A DNA stretch of 21,602 bases, taken from positions 1-21,602 of the forward strand of contig CAYXQF010000030.1 in the NCBI GenBank assembly GCA_964466625.1, read 5' to 3'. The number at the start of each line of letters is the position of its first letter. The first letter of the stretch is position 1. The position numbers were made by a program, and so were the translations under genes. Shown piece by piece: positions 7,089 to 14,552 of the stretch. The notes beneath the pieces are model-generated. The model was given only the letters and a program-made list of their open reading frames with translations. It searched no databases and was not told the DNA's origin. This stretch comes from QALR01 sp964466625 (GTDB lineage: Bacteria; Bacillota; Clostridia; Oscillospirales; CAG-272).

Positions 7089-8770
7089 AAAGTAGCAAAA
7101 AAATCCGCCGCAGCGGCGCTGTGATCATGGCGAATTTGATCCTTTTGCTCGGTAGTTTGGCGTATATCATGGTTCTTGCGGTTATCAATGGCTCGCTCGG
7201 TTTTCTTTCCGCGATGGGTGTTACCTTGTTCGGTGCGATCGGCATCGCAAAGGCACTCGGCGAAACGATCTCCCTCTCTTACGGTGCGATCGTGGCGTTT
7301 GCCATCGGTTGCGGTGCGCTTCGTGGCGTTTTGCGCTATTTTGAACAGTACAGCAATCACTATATCGCGTTCCGTCTTTTGGCGGTTCTTCGCGATAAGA
7401 TCTTCGGTGCTTTGCGCACGCTTTGCCCCGCAAAGCTCGAAAGCAAACAAAAGGGCAGTATCATTGCCATGATCACTTCCGATATTGAAACGCTGGAGGT
7501 TTTCTATGCGCATACCATCTCTCCCATTTGTATTGCCGTTGTCGTTTCGACGCTTGTGACGGTGTTTGTCGGCGTGGTGGCGAGCCCTTATCTTGCACTG
7601 GTGGCGTTGCTTGCATATCTTTTGCTCGCGATCGCCGTTCCGATGATCTCCTCCGCAAGACTGAAGGAATCGGGCGTGAATTATCGCCGAGAATTTGCTT
7701 CTTTCAATGCGTATTTCCTTGACAGCATCAAGGGTGTCAAAGACATCGTTTTGAACGGCGCGGGCGGTGAGCGTGAAAAAGAAGTCAACACACGCTCGGA
7801 AGTTTTGCTTCGCGAAACGAAAAAAATGAAACATAACATCACGCGCAGTGCCGCTTTCACGGAGCTTTTCGTGTCGATCGCGATCCTCGTTACACTGATC
7901 GTGGGAATCTTGCTCGTGTATGCAGGGGAGCTTTCTCTTGGCAGAATGATCATCGGTGTCGTTACCGTATTTTCCAGCTTCGGTCCCGTCGTTGCGATCT
8001 CGGCATTGCCGGGAAACCTGACACAGACCTTTGCCAGCGGTGATCGTGTGCTTGATCTTCTTGCAGAGAAGCCTGTGGTGACTCCCGTGGAAAACGGAGA
8101 AAAGATCGCTTACCGTGACCTTTCCGTTTCTGACCTTTCCTTCTCTTACGATGGGGAAAACGAGATCCTTCGTGATATCTGTATGTACGCCAAAAAGGGT
8201 GAGATCGTCGGCATCGTGGGCGAGAGCGGTTGCGGTAAATCTACATTCTTGAAATTGCTTTTGCGCTTCTGGCAAAAATCGGGCGGCACGATCTCTTATA
8301 ACGGCATTGATATCGACAAGATCGACAGCGACAATCTGCTTGACAATGTGACAATGGTGAGCCAGGTGACGTATCTTTTTGATGAAACGATCGAGGATAA
8401 TCTCCGTATCGCTAAAAAAGACGCCACCAAAGAGGAACTGGAGGCGGCCTGCAAGCTTGCTTCCGTGCATGATTTTATCATGAGCTTGCCCGAAGGATAT
8501 GCGACGCGCGTTGGTGCGCTTGGGGATAATCTTTCTGCGGGTGAAAAACAGCGCATCGGTCTTGCGCGCGCGTTTCTTTCCGGCAGTGAGCTGATCCTGC
8601 TTGACGAACCGACGAGCAACGTGGACAGCATCAACGAGGGTATTATCCTGAAAGCGCTCCGTGAACAAAAGAAGAAAAAGAGCATTCTTCTCGTTTCTCA
8701 CAGGGAATCGACGATGGCGATCGCGGACCGTATTTACCGTGTGGAAGGCGGAAAAATGCAGGAGGCGTGA
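7085..8770 (+). CDS. ABC half-transporter, exporter fold, subunit 2 (CydC-like)
   Basis: The product (561 residues) has a membrane domain (about 12-320) and a nucleotide-binding domain (about 345-561). Walker A is GESGCGKST (379-387), Q-loop VSQVTYLF, signature LSAGEKQR, Walker B LILLDEPTSNVD and switch His VSHRES; all are intact. The segment RYFEQYSNHYIAFRLLAVLR (84-103) is typical of CydC-like subunits. It overlaps subunit 1 by 4 bp and has its own AAGGAGGT site, implying coupled translation. No cydAB oxidase genes are present, so the CydDC role is not supported by context; metal-chelate, heme or peptide transport is equally open. No clear terminator follows before 8837. Confidence 0.85.
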   Translation: MKSSKKIRRSGAVIMANLILLLGSLAYIMVLAVINGSLGFLSAMGVTLFGAIGIAKALGETISLSYGAIVAFAIGCGALRGVLRYFEQYSNHYIAFRLLAVLRDKIFGALRTLCPAKLESKQKGSIIAMITSDIETLEVFYAHTISPICIAVVVSTLVTVFVGVVASPYLALVALLAYLLLAIAVPMISSARLKESGVNYRREFASFNAYFLDSIKGVKDIVLNGAGGEREKEVNTRSEVLLRETKKMKHNITRSAAFTELFVSIAILVTLIVGILLVYAGELSLGRMIIGVVTVFSSFGPVVAISALPGNLTQTFASGDRVLDLLAEKPVVTPVENGEKIAYRDLSVSDLSFSYDGENEILRDICMYAKKGEIVGIVGESGCGKSTFLKLLLRFWQKSGGTISYNGIDIDKIDSDNLLDNVTMVSQVTYLFDETIEDNLRIAKKDATKEELEAACKLASVHDFIMSLPEGYATRVGALGDNLSAGEKQRIGLARAFLSGSELILLDEPTSNVDSINEGIILKALREQKKKKSILLVSHRESTMAIADRIYRVEGGKMQEA

Positions 8771-8836
8771 GCGGTTTTCTTTCGTTTTTCCAAAATGCAA
8801 AACGTCAACGCTTTTAATAAAATAAAATGTTAAAAT

Positions 8837-8872
8837 TTAGCCATGGCTAACCAAAAAGTTAGCCATGGCTAC
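8837..8872. promoter_or_regulatory. Tandem palindromic operators upstream of the large operon
   Basis: TTAGCCATGGCTAA (8837-8850) is a perfect 14-bp palindrome. A second copy differing only in its last base (8859-8872) starts exactly 22 bp later, about two helical turns, so two dimers would bind the same DNA face. Together the copies also form a 14-bp inverted repeat around CAAAAA. The array ends 3 bp before the -35 box. The TTAG...CTAA half-sites match the site at 4834-4850, supporting shared control with the regulator unit. Confidence 0.65.
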
Positions 8873-8875
8873 TTC

Positions 8876-8904
8876 TTGACTCTGGCATAAAAGCATGGTA
8901 AAAT
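8876..8904 (+). promoter_or_regulatory. Promoter of nine-gene transport/heme-like operon
   Basis: TTGACT (8876-8881) and TAAAAT (8899-8904) are 17 bp apart, with predicted start near 8911. The promoter lies directly downstream of the tandem palindromes and about 100 nt before the first ATG at 9010, leaving a long structured leader. Confidence 0.8.
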
Positions 8905-8910
8905 ACCAAA

Positions 8911-9004
8911 GACTAGGGAGCGTCGGCTCTCTAAAAAATTTATAAAGAGTTAGCGAACTCTAACTCTTTGGATTATTTGGTCAGCAAGAGTTGACCCGAG
9001 GAGG
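8911..9004 (+). promoter_or_regulatory. Structured 5' leader with three hairpins
   Basis: Hairpin A pairs AGGGAGC (8915-8921) with GCTCTCT (8926-8932). Hairpin B can form in two exclusive ways: AAAGAGTTAG (8944-8953) with CTAACTCTTT (8960-8969), or AGAGTT (8946-8951) with AACTCT (8956-8961). Hairpin C pairs GGTCAGC (8979-8985) with GTTGACC (8990-8996) around AAGA, ending one base before the GAGGAGG ribosome site (8998-9004). B and C correspond in order, sequence and spacing to the two hairpins of the 4893-4944 leader. Confidence 0.55.
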
Positions 9005-9009
9005 CTATT

Positions 9010-9795
9010 ATGAAAAAAATTTTGACGTTGATGCTTGCCATTGCGATGGTTTTTCTGTGTCTTTTGGCAACTTCCTGTGGGGAAGAAAAAGTGACGGTTT
9101 CCCGTTCCTTTGTTGCGGGATATGAGAAAACGGTTGCGATGGGTGCATCTGAAGTTCAGATGAGCGGCAGAGCTCTGATGAACCTCAACAGCGACGGCAC
9201 GCTTGACCTTTACGTCGGTTTTCTCGGCATGGGTTCTCACGAAACCGCTCATTACACAGGCACCTATACGCTTGGCGAAAATGAAGAATTCGATGAGACC
9301 ATCAGCTTCACCTATACTTACGGTGAAGGCGAAGGTGAAAGTGCTACCGTCAGCGATGCTGTGATCCTTGACAGCATTTTCAAAACACCGTTTTACATGA
9401 TCACTTCCATGACTTCCACCGATGTTAGCTTTTATGAAACTGCGCCCATTGGCACCGACGGTGACGTTTACGTCGGCTATCTGACCAAGAGCGGCGGCAT
9501 GGGTTCGATGGTTTACGCTTATGCGTTGAACATGAAGGAAGACAACACGTTTGAAGTCGGCATTATGCAGATGGCAAGCGTTATGCACGTTTGGGATAAG
9601 AGCGTGGGTACTTATACTGTTGACGGCAGTAACGTTACTTTCTCTTATGACGTTATGGACGGTGAAGGTGCGGTAGCAACCGCAGATTACACTTCTGAGG
9701 GTAAAGACTTGACAGAAACCGGTCTTACCTGCGGTTTCAACGTTGCGCAGACAACAGTTCGTGCATCTGATGCAGCGTTTATCAGAGTGAAATAA
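9010..9795 (+). CDS. Repeat-family surface lipoprotein A
   Basis: The product (261 residues) begins with a lipoprotein signal (MKK, hydrophobic core, LLATSC) and is predicted to be cleaved before Cys23 and anchored outside the membrane. The mature part is beta-rich with two divergent units of about 90-100 residues (about 36-125 and 150-245), each ending in a GTYT-type strand. The second unit (VGYLTKSGGMGSMVYAYA... VGTYTVDGSNVTFSYDV) aligns with the 107-residue repeat of the lipoprotein encoded at 17215-18363. I do not recognise a named domain. As first gene of the operon, directly under the palindromes and leader, it may bind the ligand at the surface or scaffold the binding protein. The GAGGAGG site fixes the start. 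Confidence 0.75.
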   Translation: MKKILTLMLAIAMVFLCLLATSCGEEKVTVSRSFVAGYEKTVAMGASEVQMSGRALMNLNSDGTLDLYVGFLGMGSHETAHYTGTYTLGENEEFDETISFTYTYGEGEGESATVSDAVILDSIFKTPFYMITSMTSTDVSFYETAPIGTDGDVYVGYLTKSGGMGSMVYAYALNMKEDNTFEVGIMQMASVMHVWDKSVGTYTVDGSNVTFSYDVMDGEGAVATADYTSEGKDLTETGLTCGFNVAQTTVRASDAAFIRVK

Positions 9796-9827
9796 TTAAA
9801 ATTAACATGACATAAGGAGATTTTATC

Positions 9828-10514
9828 ATGGAAAGAGCAAGACTCGAAACAGGCGAACTCAACAGATTTTTCAACTGGGCGTACAGAACTCGCGGTAACA
9901 CCGTAAAAGCGCTCGCAGAGGGCAAAATGATGTCCCCCGAAAAGATTTTCCTTTCTTTCACCTCTCACGACCCCGTTTTCATCAGCAATGGTCCTGCAGG
10001 TCTTAACGGCTCCGTAAAGGGTATCGGTTTTATTCCAAAGGAAGAATATCTTGAAGAAGCGCTCGCAGCTTATGTAGAACATATCAAGAGCTACGATCCC
10101 GAAGACAAGACCTACAGCGACAGAGGTCTTAAGCTTCTCATGAAATGGCTTTATTCCGAAGAAGCAGAAAAGACTGTGGATTTTGAACACATCTACAGCG
10201 TGGAAATGGCATTCAAGCACAGCTGGGCAAACTATCAGGTAAATCCCGAAGCGACACTCCTTTTCTATCAGCCTCCGATGCTTTCTTATGAAGTTCGCGG
10301 CAAGATGGAGATCGTCGGCGCGCACAACGAGCTTGGCAGCGTATCTCCCTACGAACTTCCTCTCATTCAGCAGTTCATCAACGCACAGCATGACGTTTAC
10401 CACGTTCCCAACATCGAACGCTGGGTAACACGTCCCGCATACAAATTCACCGTTGAAGAGATCTTTGACAACTCTGCAAACAAAGTTGGCTTCGGCACAC
10501 AGATCCCGTATTAA
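9828..10514 (+). CDS. Conserved-looking cytosolic protein, possible split-barrel (HutZ/PNPOx-like) fold
   Basis: The product has 228 residues, no signal peptide and no membrane segment. I cannot name it with confidence. The central part resembles strands of the FMN-binding split barrel: HSWANYQVNPEATLLFYQPP followed by YEVRGKMEIVG looks like the S..N...NP..tl.fy.p...v.v.G.a.iv pattern of pyridoxamine-phosphate-oxidase-like proteins. In Vibrio, HutZ, a split-barrel heme-degrading protein, is encoded beside HutX, and a HutX-like gene lies in this same operon. A HutZ/HugZ-like role is therefore a reasonable but unproven guess. Several His residues (for example in AQHDVYHVP) could be ligands. AAGGAGA precedes the ATG by 7 nt. 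The next gene starts 3 bp after its stop. Confidence 0.6.
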   Translation: MERARLETGELNRFFNWAYRTRGNTVKALAEGKMMSPEKIFLSFTSHDPVFISNGPAGLNGSVKGIGFIPKEEYLEEALAAYVEHIKSYDPEDKTYSDRGLKLLMKWLYSEEAEKTVDFEHIYSVEMAFKHSWANYQVNPEATLLFYQPPMLSYEVRGKMEIVGAHNELGSVSPYELPLIQQFINAQHDVYHVPNIERWVTRPAYKFTVEEIFDNSANKVGFGTQIPY

Positions 10515-10517
10515 GCT

Positions 10518-12419
10518 ATGAAAAAGATACTTTCTGTTTTACTTTTGATCTCACTTGTGGCGGCAATGTTTTCCGCCTGCGCGGTGCGTGAAGATAAATA
10601 TGTAAATTCGCTTCGTATCGGCACCACGGCGCTCCCAAAAAACTTGAATCCTTATTCTTCCACAGCGTCCTCTTCCACATTTTTCGTCGGTCTTTTTTAT
10701 GATACACTTCTCGGCAGTGCAGCAACACCTGTCGGTTATGAAGAAGGCAGTACATATACATTTCCCGATGGTACGGTTTATACGCCCGTAGACACCGAAA
10801 AGAATCCGCTGGCTTTCACAGATGGTCTTTTGGAATACGAAGGCGCACTTCCCAAGGAAGAGGATGGCGTATACGGCTATGAATATTTCGATCCCACCGA
10901 AGAGCAGTGGAAGGAACAGTGTGAAAAAGAATCCATCGTTTTCGGCGTTGACGAAAACGGTAACCCCATTGAAGAAACCGAAGCAGAATTTTTGGAACGC
11001 GCTTTGATCGCTGTTCCGAATAAAAACTGGATGCGTTTCCGTTTTAAGGTAGTGGACGGTCATTCTTGGAATGATGGCACACCTTTTACCGCAGAAGATA
11101 TCAAATTTACATTTGACTATATCATCAAGCACGCGGGCGCGCTTGGTTCTCAGGCATATTTCCTGACGGATTACTATCAGAGTGAAGTTGTTGACGGCGA
11201 CTTTGTTTTTATTCTCGCAAGCAACAATTACACCTCGATGAAATCCGTTTGCAATTCCATCGTTATCTTGCCCAAGCACATCTGGCAGACCATTCGCACA
11301 CCTGCGAAGGAAAAGAATCTTTCTCCCGTCGGTACAGGTGCTTACTACATCGCTGAGGGCGATTACATCGCGGATAGCACGATCACTGTGACGTTCCGTG
11401 AGGATTATGACGAAAAGCTTACCAAAGAAATGTTTGCTTACGAGCCGATCCAAAACATTTCTGTGATCCTTATGAGCAACGAGGACGTTTTGATCAATGC
11501 GCTTCGTGAAGGCAGTATCGACCTCATGATGGACAGCGTGAAGCCCTCCAAGGCTTATGCTGTGGCAAATAACAGCGCTTACGAATCTGTAAAGATTTCC
11601 GCGGTTAACAACGACTTCGTGACGACACTTCTTTTCAACGTTGGTCCCTACGGTGCTTTCAAAGAGGGTAGCTTCGAAGGATATTCTTATGAGATCCGCA
11701 AAGCGATCTCCCTTTGCATCGACCAAGACGTGCTCATCGATGAAGTGCTTCACGGCATGGGCGTCAAGGTTGGTGACTGCCTTGTGCAGGACTATTATGA
11801 CAACGCTTACGTTGACGAAAACGGCAACTACGTTTACCATGAAACCAACGTGGACGCGGCAAACGCGCTTCTCGACACAACGCCCTATAAGATGGACGCA
11901 AACGGCAGCCGTGGCATTAATCTCTCCGTTTTTGCCACACCGGACAATGAAGTGACCGTCAAAGCGCTTGCGACACAGCTTGCGAAGATCGGTATCACAC
12001 TCGGTTACGATCAAGCAACCTCGACCTATGCTGACGATATCAAGCAGAACAACCACGCGGATTTTGATATGATCATCAACTCCGTCACCTTTACGGCGGA
12101 TAAGCTTCTCATGTATAGTGCAAGATACAGCGTTTATCCCGGCGGTGACAGCGTTCGTCTTTTCAACTACTCCGGCATCGTGGACGAAACGCTGATCGAA
12201 ATGATCAAAGAGATGGAAGTAACGGCGGATACCAAAGAACAATATGCAAAATGCCGCGAGGTACAGACGTATATTGCGGATCTTGCCATTGAGATTCCTC
12301 TCTTTGCGGAAAATACCATTACGTTCTATACCGCCAGCCGTTATGACGGTTGGGTAGAGGTGGAGGGCTCTTCCGTTTGGAATAGCTATTCCATTCGTTA
12401 TCTCAAAAAGATTCAGTAA
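10518..12419 (+). CDS. ABC transporter substrate-binding lipoprotein, family 5 (Dpp/Opp type)
   Basis: The product (633 residues) has a lipoprotein signal with predicted Cys21 (FSAC). Family 5 binding-protein hallmarks are LRIGTTALPKNLNPYSS (32-48) near the mature N-terminus and DGHSWNDGTPFTAEDIKFTF (180-199). Between them, about 66-170 is an unusually long, acidic insertion (YEEGSTYTF, PTEEQWKEQCEKE, NPIEETEAEF) not usual in DppA/OppA. Ligands of this family include peptides, nickel chelates and heme; HbpA of Haemophilus is a heme-binding member. It lies 3 bp after the previous gene with no clear ribosome site, so translation is probably coupled. It should deliver substrate to the permeases encoded next. 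Confidence 0.9.
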   Translation: MKKILSVLLLISLVAAMFSACAVREDKYVNSLRIGTTALPKNLNPYSSTASSSTFFVGLFYDTLLGSAATPVGYEEGSTYTFPDGTVYTPVDTEKNPLAFTDGLLEYEGALPKEEDGVYGYEYFDPTEEQWKEQCEKESIVFGVDENGNPIEETEAEFLERALIAVPNKNWMRFRFKVVDGHSWNDGTPFTAEDIKFTFDYIIKHAGALGSQAYFLTDYYQSEVVDGDFVFILASNNYTSMKSVCNSIVILPKHIWQTIRTPAKEKNLSPVGTGAYYIAEGDYIADSTITVTFREDYDEKLTKEMFAYEPIQNISVILMSNEDVLINALREGSIDLMMDSVKPSKAYAVANNSAYESVKISAVNNDFVTTLLFNVGPYGAFKEGSFEGYSYEIRKAISLCIDQDVLIDEVLHGMGVKVGDCLVQDYYDNAYVDENGNYVYHETNVDAANALLDTTPYKMDANGSRGINLSVFATPDNEVTVKALATQLAKIGITLGYDQATSTYADDIKQNNHADFDMIINSVTFTADKLLMYSARYSVYPGGDSVRLFNYSGIVDETLIEMIKEMEVTADTKEQYAKCREVQTYIADLAIEIPLFAENTITFYTASRYDGWVEVEGSSVWNSYSIRYLKKIQ

Positions 12420-12440
12420 CGTTATTCATCGGGGGAATGA

Positions 12441-13550
12441 ATGATGAAAGGTTATTATCTGAAAAAGATATTCAGCTCGCTTTTCGTGCTGTTTATCATT
12501 ATATCGCTGAATTTCTTTCTTCCGAGAATGATCTTCAGCGATCCCGCGCAGCCGTACTATGCGGGTGTTCCCGAGGACGCTTTGGCGCTTCGCGAACAGA
12601 TCCGTGAGGAGCACGGCTTCAATGATTCACTCTTTATTCAGTATTGCCGTTATCTCGGGCGTGTTTTCACGCTCGATTTCGGCGAATCACATTATTATAA
12701 GGAATCCGTCTGGTCGGTCATGTTCAGCAGAATCCCATGGTCAATGGTGCTGACGGTATCGTCCATGCTGCTTTCCGTCACCTTTGGTATTATTTTCGGT
12801 GCGATCGCAGGTAAAAAGCGCGATCATGCGGCGGATAAAGTGCTTCTCGGACTTTCCGGTGTCACGACGGCGATCCCGTCTTTCTGGCTTGCGCTCGTAT
12901 CCGTGATGCTTTTCGCGTTTACATATCGCATCTTTCCGTATCGCGGCGCGATGACGGCAGGTTATACATTGACGATGAGTGGTATGCTTTTCCTCATCGT
13001 ATTTGCAGTGGGCATCGTGATCTCCATTGTGCTTCGTCTTCTAACGAAAAAATCCCTTTGTATTTTCATCGGGATTCCGGCTTCTCTGACGGCGGCGCTT
13101 TTTGCATCGATCCCGCTTGCGGATATTTTGGACGTTGCGTACCATGCGGCACTTCCCGTAATGATATCCGTTTTTTCGGGCGTGATCTCTTACGCGCTTC
13201 TCGTGCGAAACAGCATGATCGCGGTCACAAACGAGGATTATATCCTGACGGCGCGCGCCAAAGGCTTGCCGCCGCGTGTTGTGCTTTATAAGCACACCTT
13301 CCGCAATGCGCTCTTGCCTCTCATTACCAATATCGGTATGTCCATGTCGGGATTGATGGGCGGTAGCGTGCTGATGGAAAAAATCTTCTCTTGGCCCGGT
13401 ATGGGTCAGCTTCTCCTTGATGCCTGCAACAACGGCGACTACCTGCTTTCGCAGGCGATCCTGCTTCTTTTTGCTGTGATCACCGTTGTTTGCAATTTTA
13501 TCACAGACTTGGTATACCACAAATTCGATCCCAGAGTAAAAGAGGTTTAA
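12441..13550 (+). CDS. dppB: Dpp/Opp-type ABC permease, DppB-like
   Basis: This integral membrane protein (369 residues) is one of two permease subunits. The EAA cytoplasmic-loop motif that contacts the ATPases is EDYILTARAKGLPPRVVLYK (265-284), followed by HTFRNALLP. The C-terminal IFSWPGMGQLLLDACNNGDY is typical of DppB/OppB. It is longer than usual (about 310-340): about 175-230 holds extra hydrophobic stretches (LFLIVFAVGIVISIVLRLL and LCIFIGIPASLTAALFASI) that may add a helical hairpin. GGGGGA precedes two tandem ATG codons (12441 and 12444), so either may be used. It is 21 bp after the binding-protein gene. Confidence 0.93.
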   Translation: MMKGYYLKKIFSSLFVLFIIISLNFFLPRMIFSDPAQPYYAGVPEDALALREQIREEHGFNDSLFIQYCRYLGRVFTLDFGESHYYKESVWSVMFSRIPWSMVLTVSSMLLSVTFGIIFGAIAGKKRDHAADKVLLGLSGVTTAIPSFWLALVSVMLFAFTYRIFPYRGAMTAGYTLTMSGMLFLIVFAVGIVISIVLRLLTKKSLCIFIGIPASLTAALFASIPLADILDVAYHAALPVMISVFSGVISYALLVRNSMIAVTNEDYILTARAKGLPPRVVLYKHTFRNALLPLITNIGMSMSGLMGGSVLMEKIFSWPGMGQLLLDACNNGDYLLSQAILLLFAVITVVCNFITDLVYHKFDPRVKEV

Positions 13551-13553
13551 ACG

Positions 13554-14552
13554 ATGAAAAATTTGAAAATAAACATTTTTTCTGCGGTTCGAAGTGTGGG
13601 AAATTTTCTCATCAAGGTGATCAAAAATCCGAAGGGCAGACTTGGACTTATCCTTGTCGGCATCGTTGTGCTTGCGGCGATTTTCGCGCCGTATCTCACA
13701 CCGTACGAGCTTGATGATTACAACGTAGCCAACGGTCTTGCCAAGCCCTCGCGCGAGCATTTGCTTGGCACGGATAAAAACGGCATCGACATTTTGACGC
13801 AGATCCTTTACGGTGCGCGCATTTCTCTTATCATCGGTATTACAACGGGGCTTTGCGTGACACTCCTCGGTGCGACGCTCGGTATTGTTTCCGCTTATTT
13901 CGGAAAAGTCAGCGCCGCTGTGATCCTGAATATTATCAATGTCTTACTCGTTATTCCGACGACACCGCTGATGATGATCATGAGCAATCTTTCTTCCAGT
14001 TATCTGATGATGATTGCGATCTTCACGCTCATTGGTTGGTGCGGTACGGCGAGAATGGTGCGTGCGCAGGTGCTTTCGATCATGAATATGAACTATATTC
14101 GTGCGGCAGAGCTTGCGGGCGGCTCCAAAACTTATATCATGTTCCGTCATATCATGCCCTCGGTATCGCATCTTCTGATCATGAACTGTGCGCTTTCCTG
14201 CGCCGGCTTTATGATCGCGGAAGCGGGACTCAGCTTCATCGGTCTTGGTGACCCTTCCGTCATGAGCTGGGGTAAGATCCTCGTTGCCGCACAGGAAAGT
14301 GCCTTTACTTCGGGACTTTGGGCATGGGTGCTTGCGCCCGGTTTTGCGATCTTTATCACCGTTTTCGGTTTTATGCAGATCGGCTATGCACTGGAAGAAA
14401 TTTTGAACCCGAAGATGAAACGTAAAAAAGACCGCCGCATGAAGGGCATCGCGCCTGAGGCGGCAGCGGAAGATATCTTCCGTGAAATGAAAGATATCAG
14501 CGAAGAAGAAGCGCTTCTTCTGAAAGCGGGAAAGGGAGGACAGAATGAATAA
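13554..14552 (+). CDS. dppC: Dpp/Opp-type ABC permease, DppC-like
   Basis: The second permease subunit has 332 residues. A first transmembrane helix (about 30-48, LGLILVGIVVLAAIFAPYL) precedes the LLGTDKNGIDILTQILYGAR segment typical of DppC/OppC. The EAA loop is YIRAAELAGGSKTYIMFRHI (181-200), followed by AEAGLSFIGLGDPSVMSWG. A charged C-terminal tail of about 45 residues (KMKRKKDRRMKG, then an Asp/Glu-rich stretch) extends beyond the last helix and is longer than usual. It starts 3 bp after the DppB-like gene (AGAGG site) and overlaps the next gene by 8 bp. Confidence 0.94.
   Translation: MKNLKINIFSAVRSVGNFLIKVIKNPKGRLGLILVGIVVLAAIFAPYLTPYELDDYNVANGLAKPSREHLLGTDKNGIDILTQILYGARISLIIGITTGLCVTLLGATLGIVSAYFGKVSAAVILNIINVLLVIPTTPLMMIMSNLSSSYLMMIAIFTLIGWCGTARMVRAQVLSIMNMNYIRAAELAGGSKTYIMFRHIMPSVSHLLIMNCALSCAGFMIAEAGLSFIGLGDPSVMSWGKILVAAQESAFTSGLWAWVLAPGFAIFITVFGFMQIGYALEEILNPKMKRKKDRRMKGIAPEAAAEDIFREMKDISEEEALLLKAGKGGQNE

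Noticed and set aside
5358..8770. Assignment of the ABC pair as CydDC for cytochrome bd assembly
   Set aside because: The CydC-like sequence is real, but no oxidase genes are nearby, and the regulator and shared control motif point to metal or heme physiology. It is kept only as an alternative.
7064..8800. Minus-strand open frame of 578 codons opposite ABC subunit 2
   Set aside because: Its translation is rich in His, Arg and Asp, as expected for the reverse frame of a real gene, and the opposite strand encodes every ABC motif.
8806..8822. Possible terminator AAAACGT-CA-ACGCTTTT after ABC subunit 2
   Set aside because: The pairing needs a bulge and a 2-nt loop, and no proper T-run follows. 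I cannot support a terminator, so some read-through into the next operon is possible.
10551..12242. Minus-strand open frame of 563 codons opposite the binding protein
   Set aside because: It is a shadow frame: the plus strand has a lipoprotein signal and family 5 motifs, and the reverse translation resembles no protein I know.
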